Counted from the first letter of the stretch, positions 1 to 5,390 are shown. The stretch is 12,565 nucleotides of DNA from Oscillospiraceae bacterium (GCA_022508705.1 JAFLUO010000051.1:1-12565), one strand, 5' to 3'. The notes: generated from the sequence alone by a model not told the origin. Numbers and translations are program-made.

Positions 1-56
1 ACAATTTCTTCCTCATCACCCATCACTTTGTTCAGTTTTTAAGGTGTATTTGCACT

Positions 57-93
57 AAATAAAAGGATTCCATTTGGGATCCTTTTATTTTTT
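57..93 (+). terminator. Rho-independent terminator of an upstream unit
   Basis: A 15-bp stem (57-71 with 76-90, one G-U pair) closes a 4-base loop ATTT and is followed by a T-run (88-93). The outer arms are A-rich on the 5' side and T-rich on the 3' side, so it could work in both directions. It implies that a transcription unit ends just left of it. All three forward frames are open from base 1 and stop at 40-60, but 40 to 60 bases are too few to say which frame, if any, is coding. Confidence 0.8.
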
Positions 94-125
94 ATAAAAC
101 TTGTTATATTGCTATTTTAAAAGCA

Positions 126-153
126 TTGTGATAATATATTTATATATTATTAT
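126..153 (+). promoter_or_regulatory. Possible sigma-A promoter overlapping an AT-rich dyad
   Basis: A TTGTGA box (126-131) lies 16 bases before TATTAT (148-153). The spacer is filled by a perfect inverted repeat, ATAATATAT (131-139) and ATATATTAT (142-150) around TT, which could be a repressor operator or simply low-complexity AT sequence. If real, it would transcribe the tautomerase gene at 312 with a leader of about 150 bases that contains the gene remnant at 156-293. In DNA this AT-rich, promoter-like matches are frequent, so the call is weak. Confidence 0.3.
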
Positions 154-155
154 GA

Positions 156-293
156 AAGTGTATTGATAATGATATTAATAAAGATACCGCTGTTTCTACC
201 TTTAATACGGATTATATCCTTGTGAAATCCGAGAGTTTTGACTGAGCGGTTGATGTACTGAAGTCAAACGATTATACTTTTACTGAAAACTAA
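156..293 (+). pseudogene. Remnant of a small gene, one internal stop
   Basis: One reading frame from 156 to the TAA at 291-293 reads like protein (KCIDNDINKDTAVSTFNTDY, then ILVKSESFD, a TGA stop at 243-245, then AVDVLKSNDYTFTEN). The strand-helix-strand pattern across the stop and the ordinary codon use suggest the 3' end of a decayed gene of about 45 residues. The pattern is reminiscent of the C-terminal half of an ACT-like or ferredoxin-like fold, but I do not recognise the family. Upstream, a stop at 153-155 and AT-rich DNA cut off the N-terminus; an ATG at 152 would join it only through a +1 frameshift, and it has no ribosome binding site. It could also be chance open sequence. Confidence 0.35.
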
Positions 294-311
294 TTTTTAG
301 GAGATTTTATT

Positions 312-656
312 ATGCCATTTATTGATGTTAAAACCTCATGCGAACTTAATTCCGATAAAATTTCGCAAATAAAAACCGAACTCGGCAAAGCTATTTCTTT
401 AATTCCCGGCAAAAGCGAAGCTTGGCTTATGGTTAACATTACCGATAATTGCAACCTTTATTTTAAAGGTACTGACGATAAAAATACTGCTTTTGTAAAT
501 GTGAGTATTTTCGGCGAAACTTCAAAGGAAAACTTAGAAAATCTCACTTGTGAAATATGTAAAATACTTGACGATTCAGCAGGCATACCTTCCGACAGGG
601 TTTACGTTAAATTTGAATTTTCAGATAAGTGGGGTTATAACAACTTTATGTTTTAA
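312..656 (+). CDS. MIF-family (phenylpyruvate tautomerase-like) protein
   Basis: A 114-residue protein matching the macrophage migration inhibitory factor branch of the tautomerase superfamily in length (MIF is about 115 residues) and at both ends. The N-terminus MPFI exposes Pro2 after Met removal, the catalytic base of the family. Lys34 in the segment IPGKSEAW fits MIF Lys32, and SDRVYVKFEF then WGYNN fits the C-terminal SPDRVY and WNN region, with Tyr98 at the MIF Tyr95 position. MIF Asn97 is Lys100 here, and the CxxC oxidoreductase motif of mammalian MIF is absent. It should form a trimer and catalyse keto-enol tautomerisation of phenylpyruvate-like substrates in the cytoplasm; the true substrate is unknown. 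AGGAG (299-303) lies 8 bases before the ATG. The stop codon is embedded in the inverted-repeat element that follows, so no ordinary terminator is seen. Confidence 0.88.
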   Translation: MPFIDVKTSCELNSDKISQIKTELGKAISLIPGKSEAWLMVNITDNCNLYFKGTDDKNTAFVNVSIFGETSKENLENLTCEICKILDDSAGIPSDRVYVKFEFSDKWGYNNFMF

Positions 657-832
657 GTAGACACTGATCAAATATAGTGTGCAGATTGCGTAGTCAGATT
701 TTTCGTCAGATTGTATAAAGCTGCCGCAGGCATACTGTCGTATGTCAAGATAGATTTGTGCAAGATGGCGGAAAATATGCAAGCAAGGTGCACACTAAGG
801 TGTCAGCCGATATTTAATCAGTGGCTACTTAA
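653..832. repeat. 180-bp inverted-repeat element, MITE-like or structured RNA
   Basis: The ends are 16-bp inverted repeats with one mismatch (653-668, TTAAGTAGACACTGAT, against 817-832). Inside are further nested pairings: a perfect 9-bp repeat TAGTGTGCA (675-683) with TGCACACTA (789-797), TTGC (686-689) with GCAA (783-786), 698-708 with 766-776 (11 bp, two wobbles), and a 7-bp hairpin with loop TGTC (729-746). Together they form one long rod. CAGATT occurs three times at 12-13 base steps (682, 695, 707). The element is richer in G and C than its flanks, begins exactly at the tautomerase stop codon (shared TTAA) and ends 19 bases before the next ATG. No transposase is present. A small non-autonomous mobile element is the best guess, with TTAA at both ends as a possible target duplication, though TTAA is palindromic and could be part of the repeat. 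A structured non-coding RNA is the alternative. Only one copy is in the window. Confidence 0.6.
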
Positions 833-851
833 GTCTTTAGGGTGTGAAAAA

Positions 852-1481
852 ATGAAATCCATGAAATCGGTTAAACTGTTCCTGTTTTGCATCGCCGCGG
901 TTTTGACTGTACTTTTTGCAATTGCGGTGTCTAAACCTAATAACACGGTTAGTGTCGGCTCGAATGCCGTAACCGATAAATCAAATTCTGTTCAGACAGA
1001 TTTTAACGAGAATTTTACTGAAGATTTGACTGTTAATGATGGCAGTACAGATTTAACCGAAAGTGAAACGACGGAAATTGAAGAGGATACAACCGCTTTT
1101 TCTACAGAAAGCGAACCGTCTGTTACTGCTTCGGCAAATGAAACGGCAACTACTCAAACAAAGCCTTTGACGACTCAAAAGCAGGAATCCACAGCAACCA
1201 CCGCAGTAACCACACCAAAAACTACTGTAGGAACAACCGCACCCCGTGAAACTACTAAGCCGAATACGACCCAAACAACGCAAAAGGAAACTACTACAAA
1301 GCATACTACAACATCAGTTGCAACGCCTGCCGATGACCCTGAACAAATGACTGTTTATTATACTAAGTCAGGTAAACGCTATCATTATGCGAATCCATGC
1401 GGTAACGGTACATATTATCCGACTACTTTGGCAGACGCACTTAGCCGTGGATTAACACCGTGCCAAAAGTGTGTGCCATAG
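852..1481 (+). CDS. Membrane-anchored or secreted Thr-rich protein, C-terminal Cys motif
   Basis: A 209-residue protein of unknown function. Residues 1-7 are basic and 8-26 form a hydrophobic signal or anchor helix (a possible signal-peptidase site AIA lies at 23-25). Residues 30-100 are acidic and polar, and 95-160 are a Thr/Gln/Lys-rich low-complexity linker resembling a cell-wall or glycosylated stalk. The C-terminal 45 residues form a compact domain: VYYTKSGKRYH, Cys183, then LADALSRGLTPCQKC with Cys204 and Cys207. This matches a small Cys-containing module often found at the C-terminus of secreted Firmicutes proteins (form: TxxGxxYH...C...L.A...G..PC..C), possibly a metal site. The domain is therefore probably displayed outside the membrane. 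I chose ATG 852 because it immediately precedes a normal signal peptide and has AGGG (839-842) upstream. The open frame runs back to a TTG at 711, but those 47 codons lie in the inverted-repeat element and would bury the signal peptide. Confidence 0.75.
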   Translation: MKSMKSVKLFLFCIAAVLTVLFAIAVSKPNNTVSVGSNAVTDKSNSVQTDFNENFTEDLTVNDGSTDLTESETTEIEEDTTAFSTESEPSVTASANETATTQTKPLTTQKQESTATTAVTTPKTTVGTTAPRETTKPNTTQTTQKETTTKHTTTSVATPADDPEQMTVYYTKSGKRYHYANPCGNGTYYPTTLADALSRGLTPCQKCVP

Positions 1482-1559
1482 TAAACAACTCCTTTGAATT
1501 TAATTCATATGAGTATATTTATTTGTTTTTTCTTATTAACATAAAGAGGTCAATACATA

Positions 1560-2351
1560 ATGGATTTCGGTATGCCTACTTTGATAGAACTGAATAAACT
1601 TGAAGATTGTGCAGTGCTATGCAAAGAACTCGGCTTGCAGTTTATTGAGCTTAATATGAATCTCCCTCAGTATCAGATTAACAGAATTGATACCGATAAA
1701 TTTTTGAAAATTGCAGAAAAATACGGCATTTATTACACTATTCATCTTGATGAAAATTTGAATGTAAGCGATTTTAACAGCGATGTTGCCAATGCCTATA
1801 CTAAAACTGTGCTTGAAACGATAGAACTTTCAAAAGATCTCGGCGTTCCTGTTTTAAATATGCACCTTTCAAAAGGAGTATATTTTACGCTTCCCGATAG
1901 GAAAGTTTTTCTTTTCAGCGAATATAAAGAACATTATCTTAAAAGTATTAAAAGCTTTATAAATGTTTGTGAAACCGCACTTAAAGACAGCTCAATTAAA
2001 ATCAGTATAGAAAATACGGACGGATTTAAGGATTTTCATATTGAAGCATTAGAGCTATTTATGAAAAGTCCTGTGTTTACTCTGACATTTGATATAGGTC
2101 ATGATTATTGTATCGGTCAGAGTGACGAAAAAATAATACTCAATTACGGTGAAAAGTTGTACCATATGCACCTGCATGATGCAAACAGTAATGGCAAGAA
2201 TCATTTAACACTCGGCACAGGTGAAATAGATTTGCAGAAATATCTGAATCTTGCACGAAATAATAATTGCCGTGTGGTTTTAGAAACAAAAACAATAGAC
2301 GCCCTTAAAAAATCAGTGGATTGGCTTGAAAGGAATCAAAGTAATGCCTAA
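1560..2351 (+). CDS. Sugar phosphate isomerase/epimerase-like TIM barrel
   Basis: A 263-residue protein of the xylose isomerase-like / AP endonuclease family 2 TIM-barrel superfamily. The metal-binding pattern is easy to follow: His62 (YTIHLDEN), His102 (LNMHLSK), Glu151 (ISIENTDG), Asp178 and His181 (LTFDIGHDY), His204 (HMHLHDANSNG), His215 (KNHLTLGTGE) and Glu242 (VVLETK). Compared with the nine zinc ligands of endonuclease IV, the Asp of the DxH pair is Lys213 here, which favours a sugar or polyol isomerase over a DNA nuclease. The substrate cannot be told from sequence. The start MDFGMPTLIE has AGAGG (1545-1549) 10 bases upstream. The stop overlaps the start of the Nudix gene by 8 bases, so the two are probably co-translated. 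No strong promoter is visible in the 78-base gap upstream. Confidence 0.85.
   Translation: MDFGMPTLIELNKLEDCAVLCKELGLQFIELNMNLPQYQINRIDTDKFLKIAEKYGIYYTIHLDENLNVSDFNSDVANAYTKTVLETIELSKDLGVPVLNMHLSKGVYFTLPDRKVFLFSEYKEHYLKSIKSFINVCETALKDSSIKISIENTDGFKDFHIEALELFMKSPVFTLTFDIGHDYCIGQSDEKIILNYGEKLYHMHLHDANSNGKNHLTLGTGEIDLQKYLNLARNNNCRVVLETKTIDALKKSVDWLERNQSNA
2329..2334 (+). promoter_or_regulatory. RBS fixing the Nudix gene start
   Basis: AAAGGA lies inside the end of the preceding gene, 9 bases before ATG 2344. It supports that ATG over the in-frame TTG at 2326, which has no such site at a usable distance. Confidence 0.7.
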
Positions 2352-2823
2352 GCTTGAAATAACAAATATGGTAATGGTGCAGGATAAAAGCACGGGTAAG
2401 GTTATAGTTCAAGACCGTGTAAAAAGCTGGTGCGGTATATCTTTTCCCGGCGGTCATGTTGAAAACGGAGAAAGCATTTACGACAGTGCTGTACGTGAAA
2501 TTAAAGAAGAAACAGGGCTGAAAATTGAAAACTTAAAATACTGCGGGATAATTTATTGGTTTAACAATAAAACTGAGGATAGGTATTTTGTTCATCTTTA
2601 TAAAACAACCGATTATTCAGGCGAAATGTTTACAGAAACCGAAGAGGGCAGAGTGTTTTGGATTTCCATTGAAGATCTTTACGGTATGAAGCTTTCTTCA
2701 AATTTCAGAGAATATTTGCCTGTATTTTTAGAGGACAAGTACTCTGAGGCATACTGCTCCTGGAATGACGATATGGATGTTGATTTCACTAAACCGAATC
2801 CATGGGGAATAATTTACAGATAG
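2344..2823 (+). CDS. Nudix hydrolase, MutT/8-oxo-dGTP diphosphatase type
   Basis: A 159-residue protein with a perfect Nudix box, G-x5-E-x7-REIKEETGL, at residues 37-59 (Gly37, Glu43, Arg51, Glu52, Glu55, Glu56, Gly58). FPGGHVENGES precedes it and a Trp/Tyr-rich segment (IIYWFNN, residues 69-75) follows. Family members cleave nucleoside diphosphates linked to another group, with magnesium or manganese, releasing phosphate or pyrophosphate. The overall layout, including the C-terminal WNDDMDVDFTKPNPWG segment, fits the small Firmicutes proteins commonly labelled 8-oxo-dGTP diphosphatase. The exact substrate is inference. The start overlaps the upstream isomerase gene by 8 bases, and a terminator follows 42 bases after the stop, so these two genes form a small unit. 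A longer form from TTG 2326 is possible but less likely. Confidence 0.88.
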   Translation: MPKLEITNMVMVQDKSTGKVIVQDRVKSWCGISFPGGHVENGESIYDSAVREIKEETGLKIENLKYCGIIYWFNNKTEDRYFVHLYKTTDYSGEMFTETEEGRVFWISIEDLYGMKLSSNFREYLPVFLEDKYSEAYCSWNDDMDVDFTKPNPWGIIYR

Positions 2824-2865
2824 AATAAAAATATCAAAATTTAATAAGCAAATTTCAATAACCCA

Positions 2866-2899
2866 AAACCGTTGCACTTATTTGTAGCGGTTTATTTTT
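2866..2899 (+). terminator. Rho-independent terminator after the Nudix gene
   Basis: An 11-bp imperfect stem (2866-2876 with 2883-2893, AAACCG paired with CGGTTT at its base, two wobble pairs) is followed by ATTTTTA. It separates the isomerase-Nudix unit from the tsaE promoter. Confidence 0.7.
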
Positions 2900-2943
2900 A
2901 TATGACTGCGAGTAAATTTATTATTCATTTTATATATTTTTTG

Positions 2944-2972
2944 TTTACTAATACGCTTTTTTGTGTTAAAAT
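2944..2972 (+). promoter_or_regulatory. Sigma-A type promoter for tsaE-tsaB-rpiB-upp
   Basis: TTTACT (2944-2949) and TAAAAT (2967-2972) are separated by 17 bases, 4/6 and 5/6 matches to consensus. The site lies between a terminator and tsaE, where a promoter is expected. Predicted transcription would start near 2979, leaving a leader of about 27 bases. Confidence 0.5.
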
Positions 2973-3005
2973 CAAGATGAATAAAAGATGATTTGGTGTA
3001 AATAA

Positions 3006-3434
3006 ATGCAAATATTTGTTACAAAAGATGAAAATGAGACGGTTTCTTTAGGCGAAAGATTTGCAAAAACCTTGCAAGGCGGAACGGTAGTTGCGTTTTT
3101 CGGCGGACTCGGTATGGGCAAGACCGCTTTTACGAGGGGAATGGCAAAAGGAGTCGGCGCGGTCAGAGACGTTTCAAGTCCCACATTTGCAATAGTGAAC
3201 GATTACGGCGGCGAACCGCATCTGTATCATTTTGATATGTACCGTGTTGAAAGTTGGGAAGATCTTTATTCAAGCGGTTTTTTTGATTATTATGAAAACG
3301 GCGGATTGTTAGCAGTAGAGTGGAGCGAAAATATTGAAAACGCTTTGCCTGAAAATACAGTCCGTGTAGTTTTTGAACGAGGAAAAACCGATACTGAACG
3401 CATTATTACGATAGACGGAGGCGAAGAAATATGA
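3006..3434 (+). CDS. tsaE: TsaE, tRNA t6A biosynthesis ATPase
   Basis: A 142-residue P-loop ATPase of the TsaE (YjeE) family. TsaE works with TsaB and TsaD to attach threonylcarbamoyl to A37 of ANN-decoding tRNAs, driving turnover of the complex by ATP hydrolysis. Visible motifs: Walker A GGLGMGKT at residues 33-40, SSPTFAIV (57-64) for the family SPT motif, HFDMYR (75-80) and VEWSE (104-108). Length is normal for the family. The usual Asp of GDLGxGKT is Gly34 here. Upstream the ribosome site is weak (TTTGGTG, about 8 bases before ATG 3006), so translation may be modest. The stop overlaps the tsaB start as ATGA, implying translational coupling with its functional partner. Confidence 0.95.
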   Translation: MQIFVTKDENETVSLGERFAKTLQGGTVVAFFGGLGMGKTAFTRGMAKGVGAVRDVSSPTFAIVNDYGGEPHLYHFDMYRVESWEDLYSSGFFDYYENGGLLAVEWSENIENALPENTVRVVFERGKTDTERIITIDGGEEI

Positions 3435-4120
3435 AAATTCTCTCTATTGATTCGTCGTCTGTCAGCGCTTCGGCGGCAGTAACTGAAAACGGCAGAATTT
3501 TTGCGGAAGAGTTTGTAAATAACGGATACACTCACAGCGTAACTCTTATGCCTATTATTGAAAAGGTATTGAAAAACAGCAAATCTTATGTTTCTGACAT
3601 AGACTTGCTTGCAATAACGAACGGGCCTGGTTCATTCACGGGCGTACGCATAGGAATTGCATCTGCAAAGGGGATTTGCGATGCTGCAAACATTCCGTGC
3701 TTTGCCGTCTCAACCCTCGAAGCAATAGCAAAACCGCTCAGCACAAAAAACGTGCTTGCGGTGTCGGTTATGGATGCACGCTGTAACCAGGTTTACACTG
3801 CCTCGTTTTATATGGGAAAACGGGAAAAAGAAGACAGAGCAATTTTGATTTCAGAGCTTTTGAATGAACTGAAAAACGAAAAAAGAGATATAGTTTTTAT
3901 AGGCGACGGCGCATTGATGTGCTATGATATGTTGAAATCGGAACTCGGTAATATTTCCGTTGCCGATGAAGAAATCAGGCTTGTTCACGCGTCAAATATC
4001 GCACTTTTGGCAGAGGAAAAGATAGCTAACGGGGAGAGCACAGTTAAATCAGAAGATTTACTGCCGTTTTATTTGCGCTTGCCGCAGGCTGAAAGAGAAT
4101 TACGGGCTAAAAAAGCTTAA
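3431..4120 (+). CDS. tsaB: TsaB, tRNA t6A biosynthesis scaffold protein
   Basis: A 229-residue TsaB (YeaZ) protein, an ASKHA-fold paralogue of TsaD that scaffolds the TsaBDE complex in t6A synthesis. The N-terminal ILSIDSSS (residues 3-10), the His35 region, and above all NGPGSFTGVRIG (64-75) are diagnostic. The C-terminal FYLRLPQAER is also typical. GGAGG (3417-3421) lies 9 bases before the ATG inside tsaE, and the genes overlap by four bases. tsaD and the often-linked rimI are not in the next positions; instead rpiB follows after 31 bases with no terminator. The protein is full length. Confidence 0.95.
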   Translation: MKILSIDSSSVSASAAVTENGRIFAEEFVNNGYTHSVTLMPIIEKVLKNSKSYVSDIDLLAITNGPGSFTGVRIGIASAKGICDAANIPCFAVSTLEAIAKPLSTKNVLAVSVMDARCNQVYTASFYMGKREKEDRAILISELLNELKNEKRDIVFIGDGALMCYDMLKSELGNISVADEEIRLVHASNIALLAEEKIANGESTVKSEDLLPFYLRLPQAERELRAKKA

Positions 4121-4151
4121 TATTTGAGATTTAAAATAGAGGGGAAACACA

Positions 4152-4589
4152 ATGATAGCATTAGGTGCCGACCACGGCGGATACGAACTAAAAGAAGCAA
4201 TAAAAAAGCACTTAGAAGAAAGCGGCGTTCCTTATATTGACTGCGGAACAAGTTCACCTGAGTCCGTAGATTATGCTCCGATAGCCAAAAAAACCTGTGA
4301 AAAAGTGGTTTCGGGCGAATGTGAAAAGGCAATTCTTTGCTGTGGAACGGGCATCGGCATTTCAATGGCAGCCAATAAGGTTAAAGGTATCCGTGCGGCT
4401 TGCTGTTCGGACTATTTCAGCGCAAAGCTTACAAGACAGCACAATGACGCAAACGCTCTTTGCATGGGCGGAAGAGTTGTGGGCGTTGGTCTTGCTTTGG
4501 AGCTTGTTGATGTATTCCTCAATACTGAATTTGAGGGCGGAAGACATCAGCGCAGAATTGACCAGATAGCAGAAATTGAAAATTCATAA
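4152..4589 (+). CDS. rpiB: Ribose-5-phosphate isomerase B
   Basis: A 145-residue RpiB/LacAB-family isomerase interconverting ribose-5-phosphate and ribulose-5-phosphate in the non-oxidative pentose phosphate pathway. Visible residues: Asp7-His8 in GADHGGYELK, the catalytic Cys64 in CCGTGIGISMAANK (63-76), His97-Asn98 in RQHNDANALCMGGR, and the phosphate-binding arginines in GGRHQRRI (129-136). Length is typical. A strong AGAGGGG (4138-4144) sits 7 bases before the ATG. Adjacency to upp recalls the rpiB-glyA-upp order of Bacillus subtilis. RpiB provides ribose-5-phosphate for PRPP, the co-substrate of Upp. LacA/LacB or allose-6-phosphate isomerase activity is less likely because there are no sugar-utilisation genes nearby. 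Confidence 0.94.
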   Translation: MIALGADHGGYELKEAIKKHLEESGVPYIDCGTSSPESVDYAPIAKKTCEKVVSGECEKAILCCGTGIGISMAANKVKGIRAACCSDYFSAKLTRQHNDANALCMGGRVVGVGLALELVDVFLNTEFEGGRHQRRIDQIAEIENS

Positions 4590-4625
4590 TATTTATTTAT
4601 TTTATAAAAAGAGGGGAATATAAAA

Positions 4626-5255
4626 ATGGCAAAAATTTTCGTTGCGGATCATCCGCTGATTCAGCACAAGCTCTCAATTCTTCGTGATGTGGAAACAGGC
4701 ACAAAAGAATTCCGTGCTTTAATTCAGGAAATCACAATGCTTCTTTGCTATGAGGCAACCCGTGACTTACCGCTTGAGGAAAAAATCGTTGAAACACCTA
4801 TGGGTAAATGCAACGCAAAGGTAATTTCAGGTAAAAAGCTTGCATTTGTGCCGATACTTCGTGCAGGTACGGGTATGCTTGACGGTGTGCTGGAACTCGT
4901 TCCGTCAGCAAAAGTAGGTCATATCGGTCTTTACCGTGACCATGAAACCTTAAAACCCGTTACTTATTACTGCAAGCTTCCCGCAGACATTTCCGAAAGA
5001 GAAGTTTTCGTTATTGACCCAATGCTCGCAACCGGCGGCTCAGCCATTGACGCTATTGATAAGGTTAAAGAGTTTAAACCGAAATCAATTAAATTTATGG
5101 GCATCATTGCCGCTCCCGAAGGCATGAAAGCGTTGAGCGAAGCTCACCCCGATGTTGATATTTTTGTATCAGCTCTTGACGAAAAGCTTAACGAAGTAGG
5201 CTACATTGTTCCGGGGCTGGGCGATGCAGGCGACAGAATTTTCGGCACGAAATAA
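4626..5255 (+). CDS. upp: Uracil phosphoribosyltransferase
   Basis: A 209-residue Upp, converting uracil and PRPP to UMP and pyrophosphate in cytoplasmic pyrimidine salvage. The PRPP loop VIDPMLATGGSA is at 129-140, the PILRAGTGM segment at 76-84, and the uracil-binding C-terminus YIVPGLGDAGDRIFGT at 193-208. Length equals that of the usual bacterial enzyme. GAGGGG (4611-4616) lies 9 bases before the ATG, and only 36 bases separate it from rpiB. A strong terminator follows. No uracil permease gene is adjacent, and I see no PyrR-type attenuator in the short leader. Confidence 0.97.
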   Translation: MAKIFVADHPLIQHKLSILRDVETGTKEFRALIQEITMLLCYEATRDLPLEEKIVETPMGKCNAKVISGKKLAFVPILRAGTGMLDGVLELVPSAKVGHIGLYRDHETLKPVTYYCKLPADISEREVFVIDPMLATGGSAIDAIDKVKEFKPKSIKFMGIIAAPEGMKALSEAHPDVDIFVSALDEKLNEVGYIVPGLGDAGDRIFGTK

Positions 5256-5275
5256 AAAGCATATAAAGTAAATTT

Positions 5276-5304
5276 AACGGACAGATTTTTCTGTCCGTTT
5301 TTTT
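5276..5304 (+). terminator. Strong Rho-independent terminator after upp
   Basis: A perfect 10-bp stem AACGGACAGA (5276-5285) with TCTGTCCGTT (5290-5299), a 4-base T loop, and a T-rich tail from 5300. It closes the tsaE-tsaB-rpiB-upp unit. Confidence 0.93.
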
Positions 5305-5324
5305 CTCTTTTTTCAAAAAATGTG

Positions 5325-5353
5325 ATGACAAATCAAACAAAATATAGTATAAT
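5325..5353 (+). promoter_or_regulatory. Strong sigma-A promoter of the hydrolase-miaB-mutSL unit
   Basis: ATGACA (5325-5330) and a perfect TATAAT (5348-5353) with 17-base spacing, directly after the upp terminator. Transcription would begin near 5360, which excludes the in-frame upstream TTG at 5357 as a start for the hydrolase. No other clear promoter or terminator is seen before the end of the window, so it may serve the whole operon. Confidence 0.8.
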
Positions 5354-5383
5354 CAATTGTTACTATGCGTTATTATGTTTATC

Positions 5384-5390
5384 GGAGGGG
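5384..5390 (+). promoter_or_regulatory. Strong RBS fixing the hydrolase start
   Basis: GGAGGGG, with its GGAGG core 7 bases before ATG 5396. The alternative in-frame starts at 5357 and 5375 have no such site. Confidence 0.85.

Noticed and set aside
1..36. Minus-strand gene start reading MGDEEEI toward the left edge, or the tail of a + strand gene
   Set aside because: Too short to judge. No ribosome site precedes the minus-strand ATG, and three forward frames are equally open.
653..832. 6S RNA or riboswitch identity for the inverted-repeat element
   Set aside because: I recognise no conserved 6S or riboswitch motif, there is no terminator U-run at its end, and the perfect end-repeat symmetry fits a mobile element better.
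1053..1304. Minus-strand open frame of 83 codons rich in Cys, Ser and Arg
   Set aside because: It is the reverse complement of the Thr-rich repeat region of the gene on the + strand; its odd composition follows from that.
1494..1521. TTGAAT-16-TATTTA promoter before the isomerase gene
   Set aside because: Both boxes match poorly and the gap is AT-rich, so a match of this quality is expected by chance.
2326..2343. TTG start extending the Nudix protein by six residues
   Set aside because: ATG 2344 has AAAGGA 9 bases upstream and gives the normal family N-terminus.
1560..2351. Endonuclease IV (nfo) identity
   Set aside because: The Asp of the DxH zinc pair is missing (Lys213), the family signatures around it differ, and the length and motifs fit the isomerase/epimerase branch.
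4297..4569. Second 90-codon + strand frame inside rpiB
   Set aside because: It is an out-of-frame shadow of rpiB, whose own frame has all the family motifs.
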